From: Xiphophorus maculatus
Lineage: Eukaryota > Chordata > Actinopteri > Cyprinodontiformes > Poeciliidae
Direction: 5' to 3'
Assembly (NCBI RefSeq): GCF_002775205.1
Contig: NC_036456.1
Span: 5,161,463-5,225,462 of the forward strand
Length of the DNA: 64,000 nt
Shown: positions 50,815 to 64,000 of the stretch, one piece after another
Position numbering within the stretch: position 1 is the stretch's first letter
How the letters are laid out: the number at the start of each line of letters is the position of its first letter
The notes under the pieces: model-generated
What the model was told of the DNA's origin: nothing
Database searches by the model: none
What the model saw: the letters and a program-made list of their open reading frames with translations, nothing else
Translations under genes and position numbers: made by a program

Positions 50815-51060
50815 GCTGTCCTGAGCGAAATGGTCGTGTTTAAGAGCAGGCTCAAGACCCATCTTTTTTATCTCCTTAATTGAATAATTTCTGCTTAGTT
50901 TGTGCATTTTCCATGCAGTTGTGTATTTTTCCATGTGGGGTTGGGGTGGGTAATTATTATTATTATTATTTTTTTTTTATTATTGATTTGTACAGCACTT
51001 TGAGCTGCTGTCAGTATGAAGGGTGCTTTATAAATAAAATTGATTGATCGATTGATTTAG
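50815..51060 (+). mobile_element. L2-like LINE 3' end
   Basis: FKSRLKTHLF-type end (TTTAAGAGCAGGCTCAAGAC) followed by TACAGCACTTTGAGCTGCTG and GCTTTATAAATAAAATTGAT(TGAT)n. A different subfamily from the copies at 34 and 49 kb. Confidence 0.65.
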
Positions 51061-53390
51061 GTTGCAGACCAATGCCATAGAAGATGGCTGACTCAAAAAA
51101 AAAAAAAAAAAAGTTTGTTATTGTACACTTTTCTTCATAGTTGCACTTTAAAAAGGTATTTTTTTTGGATCAACAGCAGGTGGAGGTTCCACCGAAAACT
51201 AGGTGTATTGCGAAACAGAGAGCTGTTTGTTTCAAATCTTGCACAAGCTGTGGGAAACGGAAAATTTGGGATACAGGGTCACAAGAGCTGCCGATGGGAA
51301 GAGGCTGAGCTATTGTCCTGTGGCAGCCAATGGAAAGGGCCCAGAGGAGTGGCTGGCCTCTCTGTGAAGAGCTTCATTTGTGTCGCGCTTGTTGACACTT
51401 TCGATATTTTTTTAGTGTAATGCAGTACTGTCGACACACCTTTTGCCTTAGAGTTTACAGAAACTGTCGACTTGGGGGAGATAAAAACAGCTCAAACAAT
51501 TTCACAGAATAACACTGCGGACACTTGACACCTTCCTTTTTCTTGCAACAGCCCACTTGTTCAATGGCGGACAGTCAAACATGCTGCGGCTGGGTTGAAA
51601 CCTCAGTGCAAGACAAATATCTCAAGAAAAATAGATTTTTTAGTGGAAGAGGTCAAATGCGATAATGGCTGTTTTGAGTCATTTTGGAAAAAGTCGAAGG
51701 ATGGTTTAAGCTAGCTGATTAGCACTACAAACTTGGCAACAGTGTGGTCTACGAGGTCTTAACAAAGGTCAGGTCAGTAAGGTTACCATAACGACTAGAG
51801 TTTTAAATATGTCAGAGAGATCCTCCCTCCTAACTGTGGTTTATCACCAAAACCTCCAGACACGCAGAGCCTCAGTAAAACTGCTGCTGATTAGCTCTGC
51901 ATAGAACAGATGCTTGTTTACACTATTACAGAAATATTGCCTCAGAATATCAAGAACATATATAATTGTAATACTATTACTAAAAACTTTGACCTCAATG
52001 AACCCACATTTTTCTGACTTTTGCAAAAATGTTCCCACTACTTTCTGTGAACTTGAACATCTCTGCCAATAAGGACATAACTAGTAGTTGGGGGAGATGA
52101 GGTCAGTCCAACTGGTCATCCAGTAACTCCATGACACTTGAATTGCAACATCACAACCAAATATTACTTTTAAATGATGGTGTTGCACACTCTGACATTA
52201 CAATGAGGATCAGCATTATTGTATGTTGTAGCGTTGAATAAGCATTTAAAAGGAAAATGAAGTGTGGGAAAAATCAAGTGTGCCTTTCTCCTCTTTGGTA
52301 TCCTAATTTAAAAAAATGACTACTCTTTGAGCAAAAATGGGTTGAAGTAATGCAATTTTTTGCTGAGTACAAACTTTAATTGCCTTGTAAGAACGTCCCC
52401 TAGTCTGAATAAAACACTAATCTGAGTAAAAGCACTAATGGGGCTGTTAAGGTCTCTTATGGAGTTCTGAAGTACGTGAATCACTGCATTCATTTCAACA
52501 TTTGTCAATCCAAACGTTTCCCTGAAGATGCCGTTTCAGTTTCTGCTCGCATGTTCTAGATGTGAATTGCTGGTGTTTTGTTTTAAGCCAGTCTGTGTGG
52601 TGGTTTAAAATGAAATGTCATTGGTTTCTTGGATAAAAATGGTGTGAAAATTTTCTTCTTCTTTGAAATTTACTAAGGCGAAGAAAATGCCATTCAGTGT
52701 CGAGCTGACATTTTGCGATTGTGACAACCCTTGTTAGTGTGCATTTGTTACTTTCACTTGCCTGGACCAATCTTTTGAACCACTCCATTAAAGTACAAAT
52801 TAGATGGTAGACTAGTGGTGTCCAAAGTCGGTGTTCTGAGTAGCACAGATAGTTACCTGCGTCCTGCATGATTTAGTAACAACCTTATGTCAATGTTCTT
52901 AGGCCTTCTAATGAGCCATCATTTGATCCTGATTAGTTAAAACATGCAGGACAGACTCTGAGAAATAAAACAATATAAAAGCTTTTTTGTACCTTGAGTA
53001 CCAGGCACATTTTGTGACCGTTGGAAATTACGCTATATTTGATCCAAACGAAGTAAAGTATAACTACACAGGTTCTTTTGAATTTAAAAAAAAAAACTTC
53101 TTTAGTCATATGTACTACTGTTTTCTTACCATTATCAGTCTGTTAAAACACTTGCTTAAGGGGGAAAAAAATATGACACGCAAATTTTACAGTTGGAAAA
53201 AAAAAAAACTCAACACTGAACTTGTTCAACAAAACATACGAAGTCATTTGATTCTGATTATTATTACAAAGTTTTAAAAAGTTAAAACGACCTACCTATT
53301 TAGATGTCTGGAAAAAAAATGGCAAAAACGAATCAACTGACGGTTTGTTGTTTAGATTTCCGAGGGACACTGAATGCGTCCTTTTCCCCG
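51061..53390. other. Intergenic, no gene recognised
   Basis: The largest frame (51115-51420, 101 codons) has no domain or splice partner that I can see. Confidence 0.55.
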
Positions 53391-53399
53391 CATCACCCT

Positions 53400-53750
53400 G
53401 CTCTCTGCTTTAGTTTCAGTTCGACGTCCGTCCGTTTGTCCGTGTGCAGGTGTGCGCGTGGACTCGCCGTTTCCCGTTAAATACCGAAAACTCCAGATGG
53501 GAAAGCCGACCATCCGGTGACCGGAGCTTTTACTGGGATAATACCGTAGTGTTTTGGAGACTTTCTGTGAGAGGAAAGGGGGAAGAATCGAGTTTTTGGC
53601 GTTGACGTGTTAGCCACAGCACGACAGGTGAACCGCGGCTTTCGGATTTCAGACGTTAGCCTTGCCGAGAAACAGACATTTATCGCTCTGGAAACCGGGA
53701 GTTCAGCTTTGCTTGGACGCCAGGCTGCTTAAACCGCCTACATTGTAGAG
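53400..53750 (+). promoter_or_regulatory. Promoter region and 5' non-coding exon of the TRIM gene (probable)
   Basis: A locally CpG-rich stretch in an AT-rich setting. It ends in TTGTAGAG|GTACGA, a plausible donor, which pairs with the acceptor CTCCCTGCAG at 55199. The transcription start is not determined. Confidence 0.5.
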
Positions 53751-55234
53751 GTACGAAGCCGGGAATGCTTGTTTTTTTGACTTGTTTCGCTTTAGCTTAT
53801 CTCGGGTCTCAGCAGCGGCACTAATGGAGATTAGTGGAGCAGGTGCAGAGAGTTGGCTAATTATCGGTTGACTCCAACAGGGTCGTTACGACTCAAATGT
53901 GACAGGTTTTAACGGGTTGGTTTGGACTAAATAAAGCCTTGGCCTGCGTCGTCAGGTGGAGAATCACCAACTAATGTAGAAATATGCCAGAGAACAGTAA
54001 TCAGTTTTTAGCTAGAGTGAAAAACAACCAGCAGGTCCCAGCTTATCTCCAGGTCATACTTCAGGCATGGCGGCGGCTGTTTACACTAAAGCCATCTCAG
54101 CTGACGGCAAAATAAAGCGTAAAAACAGGATTTATTTGATCATATGTGGTTTTAATTTTTTTTTTTCCAAAGAAAGTGAAAATTAGAATTTTTTTTTATT
54201 GGATGAACTAAAACTTCAGGTTAAACTAAGATATATGATCAAGTCCATTTATTTTAAATCAAGGGAAATCATAAGGTCTTTTTGTTCATCACTTTTGGTT
54301 GAACCACTACGTTTGTTTAATCGTGCAAACAAGTTATTAACCTAAATTATTATTTTTTGAAAAGGTTTATTACATTTTTAAATCCCATTTGATCTCGGTC
54401 ACTTCATGGTTTATCGCCTGGTGGTTAAAATGTATCGTTATCCACAAAGTGGTGGATGAATGCTTAAAAACAAAGTATGTGGCTGATTTTCAGGTGCAGG
54501 TGGACATTAAACACTGTTTCAGTGGCCCGAAAGTTTAAGATGAAACCAAGGCTCTGTCATCAACAGGGATAAGAAAAAAATAATAATAGAAGAGAAATCC
54601 TGGGATTGTTTGGAATATCAACAGGAAATCCTGAAACTCCGAATCAAGCAAAATGGCTGCTGCAGACTCTCTGACTGGAGAGTTAAATGTTGTTTTAATA
54701 CCATTAAATCACCAACCCACATGACCAAAATGTACTCACTTTATTTACAGTAGAATCAGCAGGTGGTCTTGGAAACTACGTGTAGTTGGATTGCTTTTCC
54801 TTGCTATGAAAGTTCTTGGAGTTTGGAAGGCATTGAGAAATCAACAGAAACTCGCTAAAGCAAGACGAGGGAGGTGTTTAATAACTTTCAGTTCAACAAT
54901 ACTTTGTTTATCCCGTACGGAAACTTAAAGGTCTCGTCTAAGTATCCTCAAAGAGTTATTTGCTTTTGCCGCTCCTTTTTAAAGGAGCAGAGCAGAGAGA
55001 TGGTGGAGTTGACGATATCTTGAGGGAAATCTTAAAACGAAAAAATCAGAGTAAAAGGTTAAAAAATGTCAATGCCTTTTGAAGAATCTGTAATCAGAGT
55101 AGGTCATTGCAATCCATGGTCTCCATAATCTGAATTCCTCTTTCCATGTCTTCTGAATCTTTCTTTGAACCCTCATCCTACTCCTCCTTCTCCCTGCAGG
55201 TCTCTCCTCGGGGGTCCGCTGCCTGAAAAGCGCC

Positions 55235-58200
55235 ATGGCCTCTGCCGACTCGGAGCAGTGCAGCGTCCTGCAGGACGAGCTCACCTGCCCGGTGTGCCTC
55301 GAAGTATACCGGGACCCCCGCCTGCTCCCTTGCGGACACAACTTCTGCAAGATCTGCCTCGACCGGCTGAGGCGGCAGGCGGAGCGAGGCCGCGTCCGCT
55401 GTCCGGAGTGCCGGGAAAACCACCAGTGCGGCACCAACTTCCAGAAAAACTTCAAGCTAGCCAACATCGCCGACGACTACCTCCGCAGGCGGAGGGCCAT
55501 GGCAGCGGCCTCCTCCACTTTAAAGTCCCAGGAACCGCTTTCGTTCTCCGCAGCACAGCTAGCCAAGACCATCTTCGCCGTTCAGTGCGACTACTGCCCC
55601 GCAGCAGCCGCCGGCGCCTCAGGATTCAGCTCCTTTGGGGACAAGTCCTCTACTAGTGCTTGTCTTTCTCAGGAAGGCAAAGACAAGCAGGACTCCGCTT
55701 CGTCAACGCTGGCGGTCAAGACGTGCCTGAAGTGCGAGGTGTCCATGTGCCAGGAGCACCTGAAGCCGCACCTGGAGCTGCCGGCGTTCCGGGAGCATGT
55801 TCTCGCAGACCCAATGCTGGACTTTTGGAAGAGGAAGTGCCTGGATCACGACGAAGTCTACAGGTAGGAGTCGGGTGTTACAGTCAGTGCTCTCTTCTTC
55901 TTTTTTTAAGTTCTTAATTTTAGAATGAAACTGCAAAAAAAACTGTAATCCATTCCCTTCTAATCATAAAACAAAAAGAGTGTATCTGAAGTAGAGCTGG
56001 GCAATAAATTGATTTTATGAACATGTATAATTTAGAAATGACAGCTTGCAAGGTGCAGGAACAGCGCAGTTGCTGTGGACCCCCCACACTCAGTTCAATG
56101 TGTCAACCATAAACCTAGCTTAGCCCATCTTTATTTTTAAGTAAGGTTTTTTATGTGACTGTCACAAACAAACAACGCTTAGTCTGGGGGTGGGGCAAGC
56201 AAAGCCCCACCCCATCAAGACCCTGGTGGCCCGCCAGGCTTATTATACACTTGGGGAAAACACTGGATTTTATCCATGAATTGAATTTTGGGTGTTTTGA
56301 ATATTTCTTTTTTGTAGAAATTTTTTTTTTTTTTTTTACCACAAATGGTTTCCTAGTATTTTCATACTTCTCAGTGACATCCACATCACCATCTTGTTTG
56401 ACAAGCGTGTTCTACAGCTTCCATTTATTTGGAATATAAGGCTTACTCTAACTTTTTTTCCCCCCCTAGAATAGTCAATGTTACAATAAAATACAGTTGA
56501 AATAATACAAGATTAAAGTCTTAACATTTACGAGAATCAAGAAGTAATTTTATGAGAACTCAACACAAAAAAATAGTTATCCAAGCACTTTTCTCGTAAT
56601 TTTCAGACATTCTTCTGTTGTTTTTTTGTTTTGTTTTTTTTTTTAGCAAAGAAGGTGAATCAGTACGAGGAAAAAAATTGTAGATTTTATTTTTGAGCCA
56701 TATCACCCAGCTCTAATTTTAACACATTCCTTAGGAGGAACGTCCTCCAACATATGAGCCGTTTCCCATGGTTACATCTTATGTAACCATGGGAAACTAC
56801 TTGTATGTTTCAGGTTTTCAATATTTAGTTTGGCGGCAGTAGATAAATGATGATATTGAACATGATCTTCAATTCAATGGATAATTCAATATGAAGTGGG
56901 TTCAACCAGATGAGGATTGAGTGTGGCACGTTTGTGAAGCATTTGCTGATATTCTCATTTTTAAAGTTGAGTTTTCTGTTAAGCAGCGGATCACCTGTAA
57001 TGTCATGGTTGGTGCCATGTTGTTATTTGAGAAAACGATTTCTCAGAGTGCCGGGCGGTGTCCAGAACGAAGTTGTTTTGTGTTACTGTCGCACCTAAAC
57101 CCACAGGTCTTCTGACAAGTAAACAGACAACCTGCTGCAAATTCTCACTTTTAGAATCACAGCAAACATATCTACTGCAGTGGTTGGAGTTTATTTTCTG
57201 AAACACTACTGATCTGTTCAGGTTGGTCCATTTTTAAAAAATAAGATGGCAAGAAACGAGTTCAGTTTTTCCAAGTTGCGTTTATTTTTGTGACGATAAA
57301 GGAAACGGAATCAGAAGGATTTCATGTTTTCCGGTCTCAACAAAGTTACTAATGGTTCAGTAATGGCATAGTTTCACATAAGCGTCAGAATAATACTGTC
57401 ACATGTTACGATTCTTAATGTTTCATCTATGATTGCAGCACGTTTTGTTGGTCGTTGTGATTGAAATGGATTTCAAAGGTTTTTGCCACAATTGTTTGCT
57501 TTTGTGAAATTAACATTTGTTTGGAAACTGTAGTCGGATATTGTGAAGTTGAAACGTGGTGTTCAAAGATTTCTCTTGAAATTTCTGTATATACGTTTTT
57601 CAATTCAAGGACATATTTTTTTAATGACGAGAAAGAAATGTCACATTTTCTTCCCCAACTCTGTTTTCCTTCTTATTTCCTCAGCTTTTCTACAGAAATG
57701 TTGCTTCTCCCCTCAGTAATCAGATTTTAAGATTTACTTGATCTGAACTGAGTTTTTTTTATTTATATATATATATATATTTTATTTCCTGTTATTCTCC
57801 AGATATTATTGCATGGATGACAAGATGTGTGTTTGCAACGCCTGCACCATAGAGGGAGGACACTCAGGACACACCATCAAGACCCTGAAGAACACCATGA
57901 AGGATCAGAAGGTACCAACAGAACCTTCTAGGAGTTTTATCCCATCTGCTGCTTCTGCTGATTTCAAGTCAGCAGAAGCTTCATGCTGTTTCCAGTACAA
58001 CAGTAATAATAACAAAAAGTCAGAATTAAAATCTACTGACTGCTTTAAGATTTTGTTTCAGAAGAAAATAAACCGTTAAACATAGTTATCAAATAATTCA
58101 CCACTTATGTCGGCTCTAAACACTGAAACTGATCGGCTGGTTTACCCATGTGACCAGCAGTGCAGTGGCACTGAGTCGCTGTTTCTAAGCCACCCAAAAA

Positions 58201-61200
58201 TGAGGAAAAATGTCTGATCGGTTTTATTTAGTGCTGCACACTTCCTCCTCTCACTCTTTCAGCTGGAGTTTTCTGAAATGTAGAAAATATGAAAAAAAAC
58301 TTTTAACACAATGTCTGTCACATTTGGTCATATTTTAACATTTGATTACATTAATGTAAAGGTTTATATTGTCTAGGAAAGTAGCTAGTTTGTTTTTAGG
58401 TGTGTTTTTTTCCCCCTTATTTCTACAGGACACTAACCTGTTGATGCACTGATAAATTCAGTGCCTTTTTCTTTGTTTAGTTTGTGATTAAACGCCTCAG
58501 TTTGAGTAATTTACTTAACCACATTTTAGTTATTGTCTTGCAGGCTTATTCAAATATTTCAAGGAAGGAAAGTTTCTCATTAAATTCAGTCATAATTGAA
58601 CTTTTGGTTCTTATTCTGTCTGATTTTGAAAAGCCAACGATAACAATGCTTTAAGGAATCCAAGTGTAGAAGACGAACCATCATCACGATGAGTAGAGTG
58701 ATCTAGATCTTCTCTGAAAACTGGAAGCCAGTTTCTGCACTTAGTTGGTTTCTGATTAGTGGAGCCTCAAATTATAAGATTCAATTACTAATCAGTTTTA
58801 GGTTAAAATTTTGAAGTCAAATGTACTGGATGTTACACAATCTCCAGAAAAAACATAGAAGGCTGAGTGTGGAAAATGTGTGCGATTTTGAAATTTAAAA
58901 AAAAAAATGCATAGAAGAGCTGCGACAAACTAGAAATCTGTTTATAAGCAGCCAGAATCAATTTTCTTTCAGATTTACTTCAACCAAGGCAAATATATAG
59001 AATCCGCATGAATGAATAATAAGAATAGTTAGAGAATGAAAGGACAGTCATGTGACTTTGTCTGGCTTCTCTGGGTGTTAAAGCCACTTCCTGTTCTTTG
59101 TTTCCTATTAACAATGCCACATAGAGAGGAGATGCTTCCAGTCTACTGCTGTGGAGACAACAAGAAGCAGAAATGTCACAAATTCACTTAAAAATGTAGC
59201 GTAATAAGCCACCAAAAACCTGCAGACATGGCCTTGTTCCAAACATTGAATACATGTACTATTATTTCAGGATATAGTTTTGTTATGGACACCATTTTTT
59301 TTTTATTAGTTACATCACATGAATGTTTTAGGAGCTCCAGAGACCAAATTGAATTCTAATTATTATTATTTTCTTTATGTAGGTATTGTCATCTTGCTGC
59401 TTGTACAACATGCCAGTAATTTCTGCAGTATAACTTGAATTGAACCCCTCCATGTTGCTGTCCTCTAGAGCGTGATGGACAAACAGCTGTACAGGCTGGA
59501 GAGGAAGAACAGCCTGGCAGAGAGGAAGCTGCAGGAGCAGAAAGAGAAGGAGAGACAAAATAAGGTAAAACGCAACAATCCAACCTGTTCAGCTGGATTT
59601 AACTGCTGTTTTCATGACACCCCTGGTTTGGGATTATGTTCTCTGATATGACTTTAGGTCACAGAAACAAAATCAAGTCGCCTTACATTTGACATTTTCT
59701 GTGTTAAACTGCCTGAAACATTACAAAAATTATTCCATCTGAAAACATCAAAATAAAAGCTTTTTTTTTTTTTTTACTTCACTGTGCCTCAATCAATTTG
59801 ATGTAACATATACATCAAATTGGGAAATCTGTTCATTTAGAATCAATAGCTGCTTTTAAATGTCACTTCAGAAAATGGTTTCCTAATATTAAGAAATTCT
59901 CCAGGCCAAACCATCAACCTATATCAGTTAATCTATCAAGTTTATTTCTATAGCACATTTCAGCAACAAGGCAGTACAAAGTGCTTTGGATCGTAAAAAC
60001 ACAAACGTATTAAGCCATAACAGGGTTTCCCCCATTGTATGATTTTGTTTTTGTTATTTTTATTTTTTTTTAAAGCCAGACTGCAAGCATCTCTTTTGTG
60101 GTGAGCATTTTTCTGGAGCTATGGACAGGACACTTTGGAGCGCGTCTGGTTCAGAAGCGCATTCCAAACCATCTCCAATACATACAGAACAGAAAACATT
60201 AAAGAGAATGCCAAGTTGTGTTAATCCATTTATATTCTAAACAGAGGAGCTGACAGTTTATCTTGAAGAAATAAAGATGCAGAAGTTAAATAGCAAGTTT
60301 CATTGGTTGCTACACAACCAATGAGGACGCGGCTCCGCCGCTGCAAGAATTAAACTTAACTCACCCTGCGGTTTTAACAAATGGAGCTGGAAGATGTTAC
60401 CCTCTCGCACCTAGAAGGAGGGCGGCGCTCAGGAGGAGCGCTGTAAAGATAAGATCTGTTTTGGGGAAGCAAAACCACACAAAATAAATCCCTGTAGAAG
60501 AGCAACGTCTGGACCGCGCACAGGGTAAAAAGCACGTAGGATTCAATTGATCAGTTTGGATCAGACAAACTGATCCAAACTGACTGAACTGGCACAGGTG
60601 AGGCACTTAAGCACTTCACCTTAAGTGGAGTCATTTATTATAAGTTATCGGGGCCACAGTCAGTGGTTTTTGTCACTATGGAGAAAAAGATGCATTTATC
60701 TGCCCTATGTGTGATGGGATCTGAATTCACTGTCCAACTAGGTGAATATTAACTAAACTGCATAAAAAATGCAGCTGAACAGACTTTAAGGTGATTATAA
60801 TGTGATGCAAAAAATCGTACCTGACGGATTTTTTTTTTTTTTATGCTGTCCATCAGAAAATAAAGTCTAGCTCTGCCTCCGATGTACCTTCAATTAGATC
60901 AAACATGGGCTTGATTTAGTAACTTTTATCATGGAATTTTGTGTTCTGTAACATCAGAGTGACGTCATTAATGACAGTATTTTGTACATTTTTCCTCTGA
61001 AACTGAGTTTGTACCTCTGTCCTTCCCGTCTGGTGTCTCATCCAGAAGTTCAGGGAGGACGCAGAGCAGTGCCTGACGCTCCTGGAGGACGAGATGAAGA
61101 CCAGAGTGCAGCGCTTCATCGTCACACTGAGAGAATTCACTCGCACCCAGTGCGAGATCAACAGCTCGGCCATTCAGAAGAACATCTCCAGGATCTGTCA

Positions 61201-63175
61201 GGACCAGGTGCGCCTCGACGAGGTGCGCTGCAGCATCGAAAGCCTCGTGCAGGAGAGCGACCCCTTCCGCTTTGTGGAGGTAAGCACTTCTCACAAAGAC
61301 ATCGCTGCTAATGGCGCTTTGTACGCTAGCTTGTTCCAAGGCAACACCTGCTGGTAATGATTTTAAATTTGAGCCTACTAATGTTACAACAGTTGGCTTG
61401 GAGAAAAAAAGTGATCTTTATTTGAATTAGAAAAAGAAACTATAACGAAAAGTTGAATTAATTTTCTGTGTTGATATGTATAACTTGTGTCTAACTTTGT
61501 TCATGTTCTGTGTTTCTGAATGTTTTGTCTTGATTTTAGGCATATAAAACCACAGGAAAACAGTAAGTACCAATTTCATCTTTATTATTTATTGGTGGAT
61601 CTTTAATTTGATCTGTTTGATGTCATACAATGGAATTGTTTTTGTACTTTCAAACTAAATACAAGGAGCTATCTACAGTATGTCGTAGCTATGGTCTTCA
61701 TAAATTCAGTGAAGTGATGGACTTTATCGCTCCAAAAACTTTCTTTATTCCTTTCACAACCTGATTTGACGCATTTTGTGCCGTTGACGAGTTAATGTGT
61801 AGACTTATCGATGTCTTCATTAAATACCAGTAAACATGTTTTATTTCTAAAACATCTTCCAGATAAAAATCAGTTCTCTACAAGAAAATTAAAGAGTGAT
61901 AAAAAGACCAATATTTCAAGTTAAGCTTGGGAATCTTGAATTAAAACAGTGAAACTTAATATCTCCATTACAAAAGTGTGTATCTGTCTTGAGTCTCAAT
62001 AGTGTCCTTATGCTCCTGCAGCTCTTTCTACACATCTGATGCTGTAGCTTTTACAGTTTCATCTCTAGCTATTGTTGGCTGCCAAGGATATTTTCTGGAC
62101 GTGTCAAAATTCCAAGGCAGTAGAATTGTAACTCTTCAGTGTTTACATATGCTGCACATGTGTGCATTCAGTGTCTCAGTTAGACGTTTTTGTGTTGTTT
62201 CGAGAAGAGGAAAAAGATTTTCAATTGCTTTAGTTCGTTTGACGGTGCAGCGTGAAAGAGAACCCACACCAGCTGAAAATGTAACAGATGTTACAACTTT
62301 GATCCCCAGTCCAACAGAGTCTGGTGTGAAAACACTCAAAGGTTCAGACTTGTGTTGCGGTTAAGTGGCAAAAACAAGACTTTAGACTTCGAGTTGAATC
62401 ACAGTCCCATGGATGTCCTCTCCAAAACAGGAATACTTTATGAATCTGACAGGACTCAAGTTAATCAGGATAATGGTGGCGTGTATGTTCCACTTGAATT
62501 GTTTATGAGTCTGTGTATTGTTGCCACCACGTTACACAAGATCTATAAATCACCTTTAAACAGGCTTTACCTCATACTTGCAAATCATTGAAATGTCTCC
62601 TTACTGTAACTATTTTCTTTATGATAGGTGCCGTAGACAGCTAAGGAAAAATATGTTCTACCCCGAGTACGTCGAAATGGACACGGAGATCCTCGGAATA
62701 AGGATGGAGGAGGAAATGACCAAATTTCTCGACGATCTACCTTGTCACATCGTCACTGCCATCAACTCCTTATGTGAGTTTTTATTTTATTTTTTAGACG
62801 TGCAATACATTCCAAACGTGTAGAAAATCACTTTGCTTTGAACCCGACCGACCCTCAGGTAGTCTTTCTGACCACGAGGAGGAGGAGGAACACGAGGACA
62901 ACGAGGAAGAGGCGGCCGAGGATGAGGACGACGACGATGAAGACGAACTGGAGGACAGCAGCGAAGAGGAAATGAGGAGCGACGAAGAGGAAGAAGAAGC
63001 AGCGCACGACGACCTGGCCGACGACCACATAAACCTGTGGGAGGACGATGAAGGGGAGGAGGAGGAGGATGGAGAGGAGGAAGAAGGGGAGGAGGATGAG
63101 GATGAAGATGAAGAGGAAGACAATGAGGATGTAGAGGAAGAGGAGGAGGACGATGAGGAAGAGCGAGGGGTTTAA
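55235..63175 (+). CDS. TRIM-family E3 ubiquitin ligase, acidic C-terminus, seven coding exons (517 aa)
   Basis: Exons: 55235-55863, 57803-57911, 59469-59564, 61046-61279, 61540-61562, 62628-62773, 62859-63175 (TAA). All junctions are GT/AG and the total is 1554 nt = 518 codons. RING: C18-x2-C21, C33-x-H35-x2-C38-x2-C41, C56-x2-C59 (CPVC...CGHNFCKIC...CPEC). B-box 1 covers about residues 112-190 (CDYC...CLKCEVSMCQEH). B-box 2 covers about 195-235 (CLDHDEVYRYYCMDDKMCVCNAC...GGHSGH) and spans exons 1-2. The coiled coil lies in exons 3-4 (RLERKNSLAERKLQEQKEKE, CLTLLEDEMKTRVQRF). The last exon is about 105 residues, mostly Asp/Glu; there is no SPRY, NHL or membrane domain. Expected to transfer ubiquitin as a dimer. 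Exon 1 is GC-rich. RING-B1-B2-CC order resembles TRIM8/25/47-type proteins, and the acidic tail recalls MuRFs; the exact orthologue is not resolved. Confidence 0.88.
56761..56797. repeat. Hairpin in TRIM intron
   Basis: GTTTCCCATGGTTACAT, CTT loop, ATGTAACCATGGGAAAC: exact 17-bp arms in the intron between coding exons 1 and 2. Confidence 0.85.
59938..59995 (-). mobile_element. L2-like LINE 3' tail in TRIM intron
   Basis: Reversed it reads AAAGCACTTTGTACTGCC, TTGTTGCTGAAATGTGCTAT, AGAAATAAAC. Tail only. Confidence 0.65.
60552..60582. repeat. Short hairpin in TRIM intron
   Basis: CAGTTTGGATCAG, ACAAA loop, CTGATCCAAACTG. Confidence 0.7.
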
Positions 63176-63960
63176 GTGAAGCGATTAGCCGTGGTAGGAC
63201 CAGATGTTTGAACGTTTCCTCCCACTGGGTCCACTTGAAGCTAACTGCACTGACAACCCAATGCTAAACTGTGATGCTACCGCTAAGCTACATCAAAGTG
63301 CTTTATATCAGAGATTCACTGTAAATAAAAACCTGGCTCACATCAAAAACATGAATGTACCATGACAGAATATGTACTAAACCTTTGCATGGCTGCACTG
63401 CTCCATTTTCTATCGCGTTGATAAATATTTTACTAAATCCAATAGATTTCCCTGGAAGGCAACCGTAGACTTGCCTGATAAGAAATGAATGTTTATTCAT
63501 TTGAAGAAAAGGCATTTAATTGCTTCCTTTCAGTTCACTTTGTCAGCATATTTGGTTTCTCAAGGAACAGTGAACACAAAACCTCTGGCCTGGTGTTTGA
63601 ACAAGCTGTGTGTGTGTGTGGTGCCGTTTTATGCATTACAAGTTAAAGTGTGTGTGTGGCAGCGAGGGGAAGTATTGCAATGTGATAAGTTTACATAGAT
63701 GGCGGAAAAAGTAAGGCTTTAAAAGCAGCGCTTGCATTGTATAAATGTCAAATGTTTCTATGCACACTTCATACGTGAATTTTAAAGGAGCAGTTTTAGA
63801 TCGTATCAAATTTTGCACTTTAACATTCAAATATTCCAGGCTGATCAGAACATCTTTGTACTAAAGGGTTTTTTTTTCCTGATTGTGATTGTAAGGGGCC
63901 AAATTAAGATAAGATGTACATATTCTTAATAAAGTCTGAATTTAATATTTCAAATGATGT
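63176..63960 (+). terminator. TRIM 3' UTR with poly(A) signal
   Basis: AATAAA at 63928-63933 about 750 bases after the stop is the likely poly(A) signal. The stretch includes short TG runs (63607-63620). No other gene seen to the window end. Confidence 0.65.
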
Positions 63961-64000
63961 TGCTTGTCTGACACGGAGCATCAAGTTCACTCCACAACAA

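Noticed and set aside
51115-51420. 101-codon frame as a gene
   Set aside because: No recognisable domain or junctions; a short run such as LLSCGSQW recalls SRCR domains but is too little to call.
63056-63175. Acidic tail as a translated microsatellite rather than coding sequence
   Set aside because: The acceptor, frame phase and total coding length fit the TRIM exons exactly, and GAG/GAA/GAC/GAT codons are mixed as in real coding sequence.

Overview
The window is vertebrate nuclear DNA, most likely from a teleost fish. The evidence is split genes with GT-AG introns, a replication-dependent histone cluster whose genes end in the histone 3' stem-loop, fish-type SINEs and CR1/L2-, RTE- and I-like LINE pieces, many microsatellites, and fish-style multigene immune receptors (SRCR and C-type lectin). 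A cyprinodontiform or other percomorph is my guess and is not proven here.

Layout. (1) 1-1.55 kb: LINE debris and the last two coding exons of a C-type lectin gene, with a SINE two bases after its stop. (2) 5.4-14.0 kb, minus strand: a complete gene that I assembled from nine exons. It encodes a signal peptide, five SRCR domains, one Ig domain, a membrane segment and a short tail (690 aa). Its introns hold a palindromic MITE carrying a nested SINE and a hairpin MITE with a long (TA)n. (3) 15.2 kb: an H2B gene. (4) 17.8-50.1 kb: a very large inverted duplication. The left arm (17785-27485) reads coiled-coil gene, minisatellites, lectin gene, H3<>H2A. The right arm (35730-50147) carries the same order reversed. 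The 8.2-kb spacer holds H2B, H4, H1 and an L2-like LINE. (5) 53.4-63.9 kb, plus strand: a TRIM-type E3 ligase gene with seven coding exons, a 5' non-coding exon, a very acidic C-terminal exon and a poly(A) signal.

Histones present: H2B x2, H2A x2, H3 x2, H4 x1, H1 x1. All are intact, each has a 3' stem-loop, and duplicates encode identical proteins. The H2A/H3 pairs are divergent over a shared promoter of about 360 bp. H4 has a GGTCCG element and H1 an AAACACA box.

The two arms have decayed reciprocally. In the left arm the lectin gene has lost its signal-peptide exon while the coiled-coil gene is full length. In the right arm the lectin gene is complete (320 aa) while the coiled-coil gene has lost its N-terminal coding part. 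Insertions found in only one arm (an L2-like LINE, an I-like LINE, a TIR element) and a 14-bp minisatellite expanded only on the left show what happened after the duplication. All comparisons were made by eye; percentages are rough and marked as such.
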